DNA of 64,000 nt from Neobittarella massiliensis (ex Bilen et al. 2018). GTDB lineage: Bacteria; Bacillota; Clostridia; Oscillospirales; Ruminococcaceae. Under the pieces are notes generated by a model. It did no database searches, had not been told where the DNA came from, and worked only from the letters and a program-made list of their open reading frames with translations. Numbering within the stretch: the first letter of the stretch is position 1; each line of letters begins with the position of its first letter. Of this stretch, positions 44,666-53,072 are shown piece by piece. The position numbers were made by a program, and so were the translations under genes. The stretch spans positions 245,736 through 309,735 of the forward strand of contig NZ_OKQO01000006.1 of assembly GCF_900289145.1 (NCBI RefSeq), in the 5' to 3' direction.

Positions 44666-46459
44666 ATGAAATACCAGCCCAAAGACAAGCGGGCGCTGCT
44701 GGCAGCGGCGCTGGGCAAGGTCCCGTGCGACCTGGCTATCAAAAACGTACAGTACCTAAACGTATTTACCGGCGAGGTATACCCCGCCACCGTGTTCGTG
44801 CACCAGGGCTTTGTGGCCCATGTCGAGGCCGGCGACCTCGCCGCCGATCTGCACCTGGCCAAAGAGGTGTACGACGGTCAGGGCAAGACCATCATCCCCG
44901 GCTTTATCGACGCCCACGTCCATATCGAGTCCTCTATGCTCACCCCGCGCAACTTCGCCGCCGCGGTGCTCATCCACGGCACCACCACCGCCGTCACCGA
45001 CCCCCATGAAATAGGCAACGTGCTGGGCGAAGAGGCGGTGCGCTACATGCACGACGCCGCTTTAGACGTGCCCATGCGCCAGCTCGTAAACATCCCCTCC
45101 TGCGTGCCGGCGGTGCCGGGTCTCGAGAACGCCGGCGCCACCTTTGACGCCGCCACCATCGACCGCCTGGCCAAGCTCGAGAACGTCCACGGCCTGGCCG
45201 AGGTGATGGACTTTGTCGGCGTCGTCGAGGGCGACGACCGCATGATGGAGATCATCGAGGTGGCCGAGAAAAACGGCCTCTACCTGCAGGGCCACCTGCC
45301 CGGCCAGACCGGGCGCATGGTGTCGGCCTACCGCATCGGCGGCCCCACCACCTGCCACGAGTCCACCACCAGCGCCGAGGCCAGAGACAAGATGCGCGCC
45401 GGCATCTATGTCGATGCCCGCGACAGCTCCATCTCCTACAACGTCGAGGCGGTGTGGGAGGGGGTCAAAGACTTCACCTACTTTGACCAGCTCTGCCTGT
45501 GCACCGACGACCGCGAGGCCGATGACATCCTCTACGTGGGCCATATCGACGACGTGGCCCGCCACGCCATCAGCCTGGGCATGCGCCCCATCGATGCGGT
45601 GCGCGCCGCCACCATCAACGTGGCCAAAGAGGCACACCTCGAGAACCTGGGTGCCGTGGCCCCCGGCTGCGTGGCCGATATGCTGCTGGTCGACAGTCTC
45701 GAGACACTCAACGTCAAAGAGGTGTTCTTCGGCGGCAAACTGGTGGCCAAAGACGGCCAGCTCACCGTCGACATCCAGCAAAAAGATTTCCCCCTCGAGC
45801 ACAAAAACTCGGTCCGGGTGCCAGAGCTCACCGCCGACGACTTTTTGATGCGTGCCCCCGCCGGCTGCGGCGACACGGTGGCCGTGAACGTGCTCACCTA
45901 CAGCGACATGCAGGGCTCGCTCTCCCGCGCCGAGCGCGTAGAGCTGCCGGTCAAAAACGGCCTGATCGACATCTCCGGCCAAAGCGACCTGCACTACGCC
46001 CTGATCCAAAACCGCCACGGCCTAGGAAATCACACCTTTGGTGTGGTGCGCGGCTTCGGTCTCAAAAAAGGCGCTTACGGCGCCACCGTCAGCCACGACA
46101 GCCACAACCTCACCATCGTCTTCAGCGACCCGGCCGACGGCTACGCCATCTACCGGCAGCTCGTCGAGATGGGCGGCGGCTACTGCTGTGCCGAAAACGG
46201 CCAGGTGCTGTGCAGCCTGCCGCTGCAGGTGGGCGGTCTCATGTCCATAAAACCCTGGGCCGAGGTGGCCGCCGACTCGGTGGCCATGAAAAAGGCGCTG
46301 CGCACCCTGGGGCTCGACCTCAAAAATCCGCTGCTGCGCATCGTCACGCTGGCCCTGCCGGTCATCCCGCTGGTCAAATTCTCCGATATCGGCATGATCG
46401 ACGTGCTCAAAAAGCAGTTTATCCCCATCTTCCCCGACTACCCCAGCTATCGGGCATAA
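44666..46459 (+). CDS. ade: Adenine deaminase
   Basis: 597 residues, converting adenine to hypoxanthine and ammonia. The metal site DAHVHIESSM is at about residues 86-95, with GTTTAVTDPHEIGN close behind; HESTTSAEARDKMRAG and CTDDREADD in the middle, and GYCCAENGQVLCSLPL near the end complete the Ade/AdeC pattern. Length is usual. ATG at 44666 follows GAGAGGGAGAG. It shares the permease transcript, so it is likely also under riboswitch control. A weak GC hairpin in the 93-base gap has no clear T-tract. Confidence 0.96.
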   Translation: MKYQPKDKRALLAAALGKVPCDLAIKNVQYLNVFTGEVYPATVFVHQGFVAHVEAGDLAADLHLAKEVYDGQGKTIIPGFIDAHVHIESSMLTPRNFAAAVLIHGTTTAVTDPHEIGNVLGEEAVRYMHDAALDVPMRQLVNIPSCVPAVPGLENAGATFDAATIDRLAKLENVHGLAEVMDFVGVVEGDDRMMEIIEVAEKNGLYLQGHLPGQTGRMVSAYRIGGPTTCHESTTSAEARDKMRAGIYVDARDSSISYNVEAVWEGVKDFTYFDQLCLCTDDREADDILYVGHIDDVARHAISLGMRPIDAVRAATINVAKEAHLENLGAVAPGCVADMLLVDSLETLNVKEVFFGGKLVAKDGQLTVDIQQKDFPLEHKNSVRVPELTADDFLMRAPAGCGDTVAVNVLTYSDMQGSLSRAERVELPVKNGLIDISGQSDLHYALIQNRHGLGNHTFGVVRGFGLKKGAYGATVSHDSHNLTIVFSDPADGYAIYRQLVEMGGGYCCAENGQVLCSLPLQVGGLMSIKPWAEVAADSVAMKKALRTLGLDLKNPLLRIVTLALPVIPLVKFSDIGMIDVLKKQFIPIFPDYPSYRA

Positions 46460-46482
46460 GCGGCCGCCGGCCGCGTATATAT

Positions 46483-46520
46483 AGAGAGGGCCGCTCCCCC
46501 GCGGGGCGGCCCTCTCTTTT
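46483..46520 (+). terminator. Intrinsic terminator of the permease-ade transcript
   Basis: AGAGAGGGCCGC pairs with GCGGCCCTCTCT, then TTT. Confidence 0.9.
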
Positions 46521-46650
46521 ATATGGGTGCCAAAACTGGGCACATCGTAAGAAAATTGTAATGGTTTTTGGTGGTATTCCCATCCAGTTCGTGGTAAACT
46601 GGAACTACTGTCGGCCAGGGGCCGAAACACACGGGTAGGAGGAAACGCAT

Positions 46651-47499
46651 TTGTCTATCTTCAGTGCTATCTTGCAGGCCATCGTACAGGGCCTCACCGA
46701 ATTTTTGCCGGTGTCCAGCTCGGGTCACCTGGCGTTGGTCCAGCACTTTACCGGAGTCAGCGCCGAAAACGCCACCTTTCTCACCGCCGTCATGCATCTG
46801 GGCACGCTGGTGGCGGTGTTCATCGCCTTCTGGGGCACCATCAGCAAGCTCATCGTCGAGTTCTTTTTGCTGCTGCGCGACCTGTTCACCGGCCGCTTTA
46901 AGTGGAGCACCATGAGCGGCTACCGCCGCATGATCCTCATGCTGTTCATCGCCCTCATTCCGCTGCTGCTGGTCTACCCCTTTAAAGACAAGTACGACGC
47001 GCTGGTCTCCCAGGGTAACCTCTTCTTCCTGGGCGCCTGCTTTTTGCTCACCAGCCTGGTGCTGTACCTGTCCGAAAAGTGCCCCCGCGGCAAAAAGGGC
47101 CCCAAGCAGATGACCGCCGGCAACGCCGTCACCGTGGGTGTGGCCCAATGTGTGGCCATCCTGCCCGGCGTCTCCCGCTCCGGCTCCACACTGGCCGCCA
47201 GCATGATGTGCGGCATGACCAAAAAATTCGCCGTCGAGTTCTCCTTCATCCTGGGCATCCCCGCCATTTTGGGCGGCGGCCTGGTCGAGGTCAAAGACGC
47301 GGTGAGCGCCGGCCTGCAGATAGAGCTGCTGCCGGTCATCGTGGCCTTCGTGGTCTCGGCGGTCACCGGCTTCTTCGCCATCAAAATGGTGGCCTGGCTC
47401 ATCAAGAGCGACAAGTTTAAAGTCTTTGCCATCTACACGCTGGCCGTGGGCCTGTTTACCATCGGCACCGGCGTGGTCGAGACTTTCTTCTTAAAATAG
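46651..47499 (+). CDS. uppP: Undecaprenyl-diphosphatase UppP (BacA)
   Basis: 282-residue membrane phosphatase that recycles the lipid carrier used for peptidoglycan and surface polysaccharides; it can confer bacitracin resistance. EFLPVSSSGHL near residue 18 and LPGVSRSGST near 172 are the two catalytic motifs; about eight spans. TTG at 46651 follows AGGAGGAAACGCAT. It is a single-gene unit ended by a strong terminator. Confidence 0.97.
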   Translation: MSIFSAILQAIVQGLTEFLPVSSSGHLALVQHFTGVSAENATFLTAVMHLGTLVAVFIAFWGTISKLIVEFFLLLRDLFTGRFKWSTMSGYRRMILMLFIALIPLLLVYPFKDKYDALVSQGNLFFLGACFLLTSLVLYLSEKCPRGKKGPKQMTAGNAVTVGVAQCVAILPGVSRSGSTLAASMMCGMTKKFAVEFSFILGIPAILGGGLVEVKDAVSAGLQIELLPVIVAFVVSAVTGFFAIKMVAWLIKSDKFKVFAIYTLAVGLFTIGTGVVETFFLK

Positions 47500-47530
47500 T
47501 TTTTGGTATCGGCGCCCCACCGGCGCCGGC

Positions 47531-47574
47531 AAAAAAGGCGGCCAGCCCCGCATAAAGGGGCGGCCGCCTCTTTT
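47531..47574 (+). terminator. Intrinsic terminator of uppP
   Basis: AAAAAAGGCGGCC and GCCCC pair with GGGGC and GGCCGCCTCTTTT, one bulged base. Confidence 0.88.
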
Positions 47575-47633
47575 GGCTCTCTCCCGGTGCCGCCCAGCTT
47601 TTTTACCGCCAAACAGCGTCAAAAAGGGCTGTT

Positions 47634-47650
47634 TTTACAATTTGTTCACA
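47634..47650 (+). promoter_or_regulatory. Pair of 11-base-phased hexamers in a gene-free region
   Basis: TTTACA (47634-47639) and TTCACA (47645-47650) are spaced like those before the VTC gene. No gene follows on this strand within 47575-47958, which is GC-rich and shows nothing else I can name. Confidence 0.35.
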
Positions 47651-47958
47651 ATCTTATCGGCTGCCCGCCCGCCGTTTTTGCGGCCCTGCCCGCCGCCTTT
47701 TTGGCCTGGGGCAGGCGGCCGGCGCCGTCAAAACAGGCCCTGTCCCCTATGGCGCACAGACCCGACCCGCCTTAAAAACAGGGAATTTTTGGCGCAGCCG
47801 TGCGGTTTTGCAGCCCGCCGCTGCCCGCGGCATAGCGCCGGCTCTGCCACTGGCCACTTGGGGCCACCTTTCTTTTTGCGCCCCGCTCTGCTATACTGCC
47901 CCCATAGAAAAAATGGCCGTCTCGGCCCCCGCCCACAAATATTTCCCACCAGCTCCCT

Positions 47959-47992
47959 AAAAAAGAGCACCGGCTCTCGCCGGCGCTCTTTT
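47959..47992 (-). terminator. Intrinsic terminator of the ClC transporter gene
   Basis: Read leftward, AAAAGAGCGCCGGC pairs with GCCGGTGCTCTTTT and T residues follow. Confidence 0.9.
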
Positions 47993-48029
47993 GCAGGTAA
48001 AACCGATCCGCTCGCACCCGTCCAGTTTT

Positions 48030-49640
48030 CTACTTTCGGCGCCGCAGCGCGGTCTCGCACCAGTGCTCCATGGCCCGGCGCACCTGGGCCACCTCGCTGT
48101 CGCCACAGAGGACCGTCAGCTGGTCGCCGGCCTGTACCGCCGTGTCGCCGCGGGGGATCAGTTCCTGCTCGTGCCGCACGATGGATACCACCAGGCAGCC
48201 GTTGGGCCAGTCGATCTGGCTGATGGTCTTGCCGCAGGCCCGGGCTCCCAGGCACACCGGCGCGTCCACCAGCACCTTCTCCTCACTGGCCGGTTGCGGC
48301 TTCTGCCCTGCCGGCAGCCCCGCCAGCAACCGCTCCAAAAGCTGGTCGTATACCGGCTTGCAGTGCAGCGAGTCGGCCACTGCGTAGGCCACCAGCGACA
48401 CCAGCGACAGGCTCAGCAGGTGGGTAAAGCTGCCGGTCATCTCGCAGATGAGCACGATCCCCGTCACCGGCGCCCGCACGATGGCCGAGAAGTAACCGGC
48501 CATGCCCAGCACCACAAAATTGAGCAGCAACGTCTTCGGCAGCCCCACCAGCGGCGCCGCCGCCAGAAAAAATCCGCTGCCGATAAACGAGCCCAGCACC
48601 AGCAGCGGCAAAAATATGCCGCCGGGCACTCCGGCCCCAAAGCTGGCCATCGAAAACAAAAATTTCCCCGCAAATAGGGCCAGCACCGCCGGCAGCGCAA
48701 AGCTGCTCATCTCCTCCACCAGCCCGTGGCCGCTGCCCAGTAACTGGGGCAGCGTAAAGGCCAGCGCCCCGGCCAGCAAAAACGGTATCAGCGTGCGCAA
48801 AAAGCGGCTGGGTATGCGGGCGTACAGGTCCTGTGCCAGCCCCACACACCGGTTGTAGAGCACCCCCAGCAGCCCGATCACCAGCCCCAGCGCGATCAGC
48901 AGCCAGTAGTGGCGCAGCGGCATCATCTCTCCCACCGACAGGTCAAACACCGGTTTTAGGCCAAAAATGTTCGACGAGATGAAGTCGGCGGTGATCGAGG
49001 AGGCCATAGCCGGCAATAGCACGTCCAGCGAAAAGTTCTTGTGCACCTCTTCCAGCGCAAACAGCACCCCGGCAAACGGGGCGCCAAAAGCAGCCGAGAG
49101 CCCGGCGCTGGCGCCGCAGGTCATCAGCAGCTTTTCCTCGGTGCGCACCCGGCCGCACAGCCGCGACACCCCTTTGCCGGCCATGGCCCCCAGCTGGATC
49201 GAGGGCCCCTCACGGCCCAGCGCCAGGCCCGAGGCGATAGCCACCACCCCGCCGCCAAATTTGGCCAGCAGCACCCGCCACCAGGTCTGGTGCACCTGGC
49301 CCAGCATCTCCCCCTCTACCTGGGGGATGCCGCTGCCCGATATCAGCGGCTCCCAGCGCAAAAACAGCGTCACTGCCGCGGCGGCAGCCACCAAAACGCC
49401 TATCCACAGCGCCATCGACCAGGCGTGTTTGGCCGCCCAGGCGATAGCCGCGGTGCGAAAGGTGTCGGCGCTGCCCAGTGCCAGCCGAAACAGCACCGCC
49501 ACCAGCCCGGCCGCCGCGCCCACGCCAATGCCCTCCAGCACCAGCCAGTAGCGGTAACTGCTCATCCGGCGCCGCACCGTCTTTACCGCTGTCCCCTCAT
49601 GTCCTACCCGGCCCTCTGCCGGCTGTCTGCGATCCTCCAT
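48030..49640 (-). CDS. ClC-family chloride channel/transporter with C-terminal TrkA-C domain
   Basis: 536 residues. GSGIPQVEG, GREGPSIQLGA and GVPGGIFLPLLVLG are the three ion-pathway motifs of ClC proteins; about ten to twelve membrane helices end near 420. The first motif has GSGIP as usual, and the GREGP glutamate, the external gate, is kept. Residues 450-536 are a TrkA-C (RCK-C) ligand-binding domain, so gating by a small ligand is possible. The start is ATG 49640 after AAGGGA; an earlier in-frame reading has no ribosome-binding site. Single-gene unit. Confidence 0.94.
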   Translation of the reverse strand: MEDRRQPAEGRVGHEGTAVKTVRRRMSSYRYWLVLEGIGVGAAAGLVAVLFRLALGSADTFRTAAIAWAAKHAWSMALWIGVLVAAAAAVTLFLRWEPLISGSGIPQVEGEMLGQVHQTWWRVLLAKFGGGVVAIASGLALGREGPSIQLGAMAGKGVSRLCGRVRTEEKLLMTCGASAGLSAAFGAPFAGVLFALEEVHKNFSLDVLLPAMASSITADFISSNIFGLKPVFDLSVGEMMPLRHYWLLIALGLVIGLLGVLYNRCVGLAQDLYARIPSRFLRTLIPFLLAGALAFTLPQLLGSGHGLVEEMSSFALPAVLALFAGKFLFSMASFGAGVPGGIFLPLLVLGSFIGSGFFLAAAPLVGLPKTLLLNFVVLGMAGYFSAIVRAPVTGIVLICEMTGSFTHLLSLSLVSLVAYAVADSLHCKPVYDQLLERLLAGLPAGQKPQPASEEKVLVDAPVCLGARACGKTISQIDWPNGCLVVSIVRHEQELIPRGDTAVQAGDQLTVLCGDSEVAQVRRAMEHWCETALRRRK

Positions 49641-49788
49641 ACAGGTCCCTTCTTTCACTTGTTGGCACATTTCAGTATACTGCTGCAGTGCCTAAAATAA
49701 AAGCCAAAAACCTGGTCAGTCTGCACGAAGATGGGCGTCAAAAAAACGCCCCTGTGCACCGCCCAAAAAAGGCGCACAAAAAGGCCGC

Positions 49789-49833
49789 AAAAAATCGCCC
49801 CGCGCTTGCCCAAAAAGAACAAGGCGGGGCGAT
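49789..49833 (-). terminator. Intrinsic terminator of mtnN
   Basis: Leftward reading gives ATCGCCCCGC, a long loop, GCGGGGCGAT and TTTT. Confidence 0.82.
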
Positions 49834-49859
49834 AAGAGCAGTTTGGCGGCGTACAGGCC

Positions 49860-50537
49860 TCAAAGCCCGCGTATCACATCGATCAGCAGCCGGGCGCCCA
49901 GCTGGGCGGTGTGGGCGGCAAAATTTTCATAGGTGCTCTCCGCCGCGTCGTCGGCGTCGTCCGAAAGGCAGCGCACCACTGCAAACGGCACCCCGTTGCG
50001 GGCCGCCACATGGCCGATGGCCGCCCCCTCCATCTCGGCGCAGTCGGCGCCGGTACGGGCTATGATATCTGCTTTGCGCTGGCTGCTCTGCACAAATTCG
50101 TCGCCGGTGGCCACCACCCCGCAGCGAAAATTGGCCCCCAGTGCCGTCAGCCCGGCGGCAATGCGGTCACACAGCCCGCTGTCGGGCAACAGCACTTTCT
50201 GGTGCGGTGGGCACTGGGCAAAAATATCGGGGTCAAAGTCGTGGTACAGCACCTTTTGGGCCAGCACCACGTCGCCCAGTTTCAGGTCTGCGGCCAGGTT
50301 CCCGGCGATCCCGGTGTTGATGATGCAGTCCACCCCGTATACCGAGCACAGCACCTGGGCGCTGATGGCGGCGTTCACTTTGCCGATACCGCAGCAGGTG
50401 AGCACCACCTGGTGTCCGCCCAGCCGGCCAATGTAGTAGGTGCTCTGGGCCACCTCGGTCTGCTGTACGCCCTCCAGCGCGTCTTTAATCAGCGCCACCT
50501 CCATATCCATGGCGCCGATAATACCGATCTTCTGCAT
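49860..50537 (-). CDS. mtnN: 5'-methylthioadenosine/S-adenosylhomocysteine nucleosidase
   Basis: 225-residue enzyme that cleaves adenine from methylthioadenosine and S-adenosylhomocysteine, part of methyl-cycle detoxification and of AI-2 precursor formation. GIIGAMDMEVALIKD at the N-terminus, TGIAGNLAADLKLGDVV, then MEGAAIGHVA and the catalytic aspartate in LSDDADD are the family motifs. The adenine released can be used by the adenine deaminase encoded nearby. ATG at 50537 follows GGAGGG. Confidence 0.95.
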   Translation of the reverse strand: MQKIGIIGAMDMEVALIKDALEGVQQTEVAQSTYYIGRLGGHQVVLTCCGIGKVNAAISAQVLCSVYGVDCIINTGIAGNLAADLKLGDVVLAQKVLYHDFDPDIFAQCPPHQKVLLPDSGLCDRIAAGLTALGANFRCGVVATGDEFVQSSQRKADIIARTGADCAEMEGAAIGHVAARNGVPFAVVRCLSDDADDAAESTYENFAAHTAQLGARLLIDVIRGL

Positions 50538-50576
50538 AGCTTTTCCCTCCGTAAGCTTGTTTTGACTGTACGCTCT

Positions 50577-50585
50577 ATTGTAGCA
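50577..50585 (-). promoter_or_regulatory. Extended -10 promoter of mtnN
   Basis: Leftward TGCTACAAT has the TGn extension with TACAAT at 50582-50577; no good -35 box. Confidence 0.45.
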
Positions 50586-50678
50586 CGATCGGCTGTATAT
50601 TCCCAGCGCCTGCGGCCCATTCTCTAACTAGAGAAAAAGCCCGCCGCCGGCGGGCGTCACTTGATGGGAGGACTACCT

Positions 50679-51221
50679 ATGGATCTGCAAAACAGCCAGA
50701 CACACGACAACCTGCTCGCCGCCTTCGCCGGTGAGGCCCAGGCCTATCTCAAATACCTGCTCTACGCCAAACAGGCCAAGGCGCAGGGGTACGAGCAGTA
50801 CGCCAAGCTGTTCGAGGAGACGGCCAAGAACGAGCGCGCCCACGGCGAGAAGTGGCTGGAATATCTCAAGGGGGGCGAGCTGCCCGGCACCGCCGACAAC
50901 CTGATGGACGCCGCCGAAAAAGAGCATTTCGAGTGGGACGAGATGTACAAGGAATTTGAAAAGACCGCCCGCGAGGAGGGCTTTACCGAGATCGCCCAGC
51001 GCTTTTCCCTCACCGCCACCGTCGAAAAGAGCCACGAGAACCGCTACAACAAAATGAAAAAGTGTCTCGACGACGGCCAGGTATTCAAAAAAGATCAGAT
51101 CGAGAGCTGGATCTGCCAAAACTGCGGCTACGTGTACACCGGCAAAACGGCACCCGAAAAGTGCCCGCTGTGCGGCTACCCGCAGAGCTATTTTCAGGTC
51201 GACGTACCGGCCATCAAATAG
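50679..51221 (+). CDS. rbr: Rubrerythrin
   Basis: 180-residue non-heme iron peroxidase of anaerobes. The four-helix diiron domain has its glutamates in FAGEAQAYLKY, ETAKNERAHGEKW, EKEHFEWDEMY and VEKSHENRY; the C-terminal rubredoxin-like knuckles are CQNCGYVY and CPLCGY. ATG at 50679 follows GGGAGG. It reduces peroxide with electrons from rubredoxin or NADH oxidoreductases. Divergent from mtnN. Confidence 0.96.
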   Translation: MDLQNSQTHDNLLAAFAGEAQAYLKYLLYAKQAKAQGYEQYAKLFEETAKNERAHGEKWLEYLKGGELPGTADNLMDAAEKEHFEWDEMYKEFEKTAREEGFTEIAQRFSLTATVEKSHENRYNKMKKCLDDGQVFKKDQIESWICQNCGYVYTGKTAPEKCPLCGYPQSYFQVDVPAIK

Positions 51222-51313
51222 ACAGCCCGGCTCGTACCAGACCGGCCCATACCAGCTCGAGCTGGCCCGGGCCGGTGAAGTCCAGCTGAGCCAGACCCGG
51301 CTCGATCCGTCCC

Positions 51314-51353
51314 AAAAGGGGAGGGGCAGCACCGCGCTGCCCCTCCTTTTTTT
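51314..51353 (+). terminator. Intrinsic terminator of the rubrerythrin gene
   Basis: GGAGGGGCAGC pairs with GCTGCCCCTCC and seven or eight T follow. Confidence 0.93.
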
Positions 51354-51366
51354 GCGCCCGCCCCTG

Positions 51367-51375
51367 TGGTATAAT
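51367..51375 (+). promoter_or_regulatory. Extended -10 promoter of the ybaK gene
   Basis: TGTGGTATAAT places TGG before a perfect TATAAT (51370-51375). Confidence 0.6.
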
Positions 51376-51470
51376 GGGGGGCAGAAGACCGGCGCATCAG
51401 CCGGGTCCAAGGCGCCGCGCGCCGGTCCGGCCCCCGCTGTCCCCGCCGGGTGGGAAGGAGCCTTCGCCAA

Positions 51471-51962
51471 GTGTCCAAAACAAAAGAGCAAAAGACCAAC
51501 GTGATGCGTATACTCGAGCAGAAAAAGGTGCCCTACCAGGCCCACACCTACCCCCACGGGGGCGCGGCGGTAGACGGCCTCCAGGTGGCCCAAATGCTGG
51601 GGCAAGACCCGGGCCAGGTGTTTAAGACCCTGATCACCAGGGGCCACAGCGGAGAATACTGCGTGTTCGTCATCCCGGTAGAAAAAGAGCTCGATCTAAA
51701 AGCTGCCGCCCGGGCGGCAGGCGAAAAATCAGTCGAGATGATCCCGGTCAAAGATATAAATAAAGTCACCGGCTACGTGCGCGGCGGCTGCAGCCCCATC
51801 GGCATGAAAAAGCAGTACCGCACCGTGGTGGACGACAGCTGCCAGCACTGGGATACGGTCATCTTCAGCGCCGGCAAGATCGGCTACCAGGTAGAGGTCT
51901 CGCCCGCAGAGCTGCCGCAGCTGTGCGGCGCCACCTGGGCCCCCATCACCAAAAACAGCTGA
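51471..51962 (+). CDS. ybaK: YbaK/EbsC-type Cys-tRNA(Pro) deacylase
   Basis: 163-residue trans-editing protein that hydrolyses cysteine wrongly attached to tRNA(Pro). VFKTLITRGHSGEYCVFVIP holds the conserved lysine after the FKT motif, and TGYVRGGCSPIGMKKQY is the GG-SP signature. GTG at 51471 is chosen with AAGGAG ten bases upstream. Followed 12 bases later by an unassigned gene. Confidence 0.9.
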   Translation: MSKTKEQKTNVMRILEQKKVPYQAHTYPHGGAAVDGLQVAQMLGQDPGQVFKTLITRGHSGEYCVFVIPVEKELDLKAAARAAGEKSVEMIPVKDINKVTGYVRGGCSPIGMKKQYRTVVDDSCQHWDTVIFSAGKIGYQVEVSPAELPQLCGATWAPITKNS

Positions 51963-51974
51963 CAGGACAGGTCT

Positions 51975-52799
51975 ATGGCAGATACAGCAGAGGTAAACAG
52001 CAACATCTATAACCAGATATACGACCTGCAGGCGGTGCGCCGGCAGGACTTTTTGCGCGCCTGCCACCTCGCCGCCCAGCGGTCCCCGGGCGCCGGCGGC
52101 ATCGGCACGCTGTCCGAGAAAACGCTCCACGCCGCCCTGAAAAATTATTTCGAGCCCTACGCCGATAATCAGGAGACCGCCATCGGCCGCTACGTGGCCG
52201 ACATCGTGGGCCCGCAGGGCATCATCGAGATCCAGACCCGCAGTCTCTCCCGCCTGCACGACAAGCTGCAGGTGTTTTTAGAGGCGGCGCGGGTCACCGT
52301 GGTGTATCCCATCGCCCAGGTCAAGTGGGTCTGCTGGCTCGATCCCGACACCGGCGAGCTGCTCTCCCGCCGCCGCTCGCCCAAAAAGGGCCGGCCCGAG
52401 CACGCCTTTTACGAGCTGTACCGCCTGGCCGATCTGCTGGGCCACCCCAATTTGCAGGTGTGCCTGGTGTTTTTAGAGCTGGAGGAGTACCGCCAGCAAA
52501 ACGGCTATGGCCGCGGCAAAAAGCGGCGTGCCACCCGCTACGAGTGCCGCCCGCTCGATATTCTGGACCAGAGGCTCTTTACCGGCATCGACGACTGGGC
52601 CGCGCTGCTGCCAAAGAGCATGCCGCAGCCCTTTACCACCGCCGACTACAGTAGCTTTGCCCACCTGCACCTGCACACCGCCCAGCGCGCGCTGGCGCTG
52701 CTCTACAAGGTGGGGGCGCTGCAGCGGGTGGGCAAGCAGGGGCGGTACTACCTGTACGCCCGCCCCGATCCGGGCCGCCGCCCAGCTATCCATGAATAA
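51975..52799 (+). CDS. Conserved-looking protein of unknown function, possible PD-(D/E)XK-type fold
   Basis: 274 residues, soluble. The N-terminal 70 look helical; then YVADIVGPQGIIEIQTRSLS near 75-94 has an aspartate followed by a hydrophobic strand with ExQ, the arrangement seen in PD-(D/E)XK nucleases that use Q in place of K. VYPIAQVKWVCWLDPDTGE and RRSPKKGRPEHAFYELYR follow, and the last 80 residues (from AHLHLHTAQRALALLYKVG) read as a winged helix. ATG at 51975. The fold is a suggestion only. It probably shares a transcript with ybaK. Confidence 0.65.
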   Translation: MADTAEVNSNIYNQIYDLQAVRRQDFLRACHLAAQRSPGAGGIGTLSEKTLHAALKNYFEPYADNQETAIGRYVADIVGPQGIIEIQTRSLSRLHDKLQVFLEAARVTVVYPIAQVKWVCWLDPDTGELLSRRRSPKKGRPEHAFYELYRLADLLGHPNLQVCLVFLELEEYRQQNGYGRGKKRRATRYECRPLDILDQRLFTGIDDWAALLPKSMPQPFTTADYSSFAHLHLHTAQRALALLYKVGALQRVGKQGRYYLYARPDPGRRPAIHE

Positions 52800-52843
52800 A
52801 GCGCAGCCGCCGCTTTTAAGGCGTCCGGCCGGAGCTCCGAGAT

Positions 52844-52892
52844 AAAAAGCGCCGCGGGGCGGGACCAACTGGTCCCGCCCCGCGGCGCTTTC
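52844..52892 (+). terminator. Intrinsic terminator after the unassigned gene
   Basis: AAAGCGCCGCGGGGCGGGACC pairs with GGTCCCGCCCCGCGGCGCTTT over 21 bp; also usable on the other strand. Confidence 0.9.
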
Positions 52893-52916
52893 CCAAAGGG
52901 AAGGTTTAAGAGGAAG

Positions 52917-52943
52917 TGAATATCTTGTGTGCGGAGATATTCA
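52917..52943. other. Perfect 9-bp inverted repeat downstream of the MATE gene
   Basis: TGAATATCT and AGATATTCA are separated by nine bases. It lies about 130 bases past the MATE stop in an AT-rich gene-free stretch. It could be a protein-binding site. Confidence 0.5.
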
Positions 52944-53072
52944 TAAAAGAAGAGGAGAATGGATGTGAGGTGTTTGCATGTCCCTTATCCACCTCTAGTA
53001 TAGCCCCCACTGCCTGCCGGGTGGTGTACAAAGTGTTTAATAAATGAAAACAAATTTTGTACAGCACGGCTT

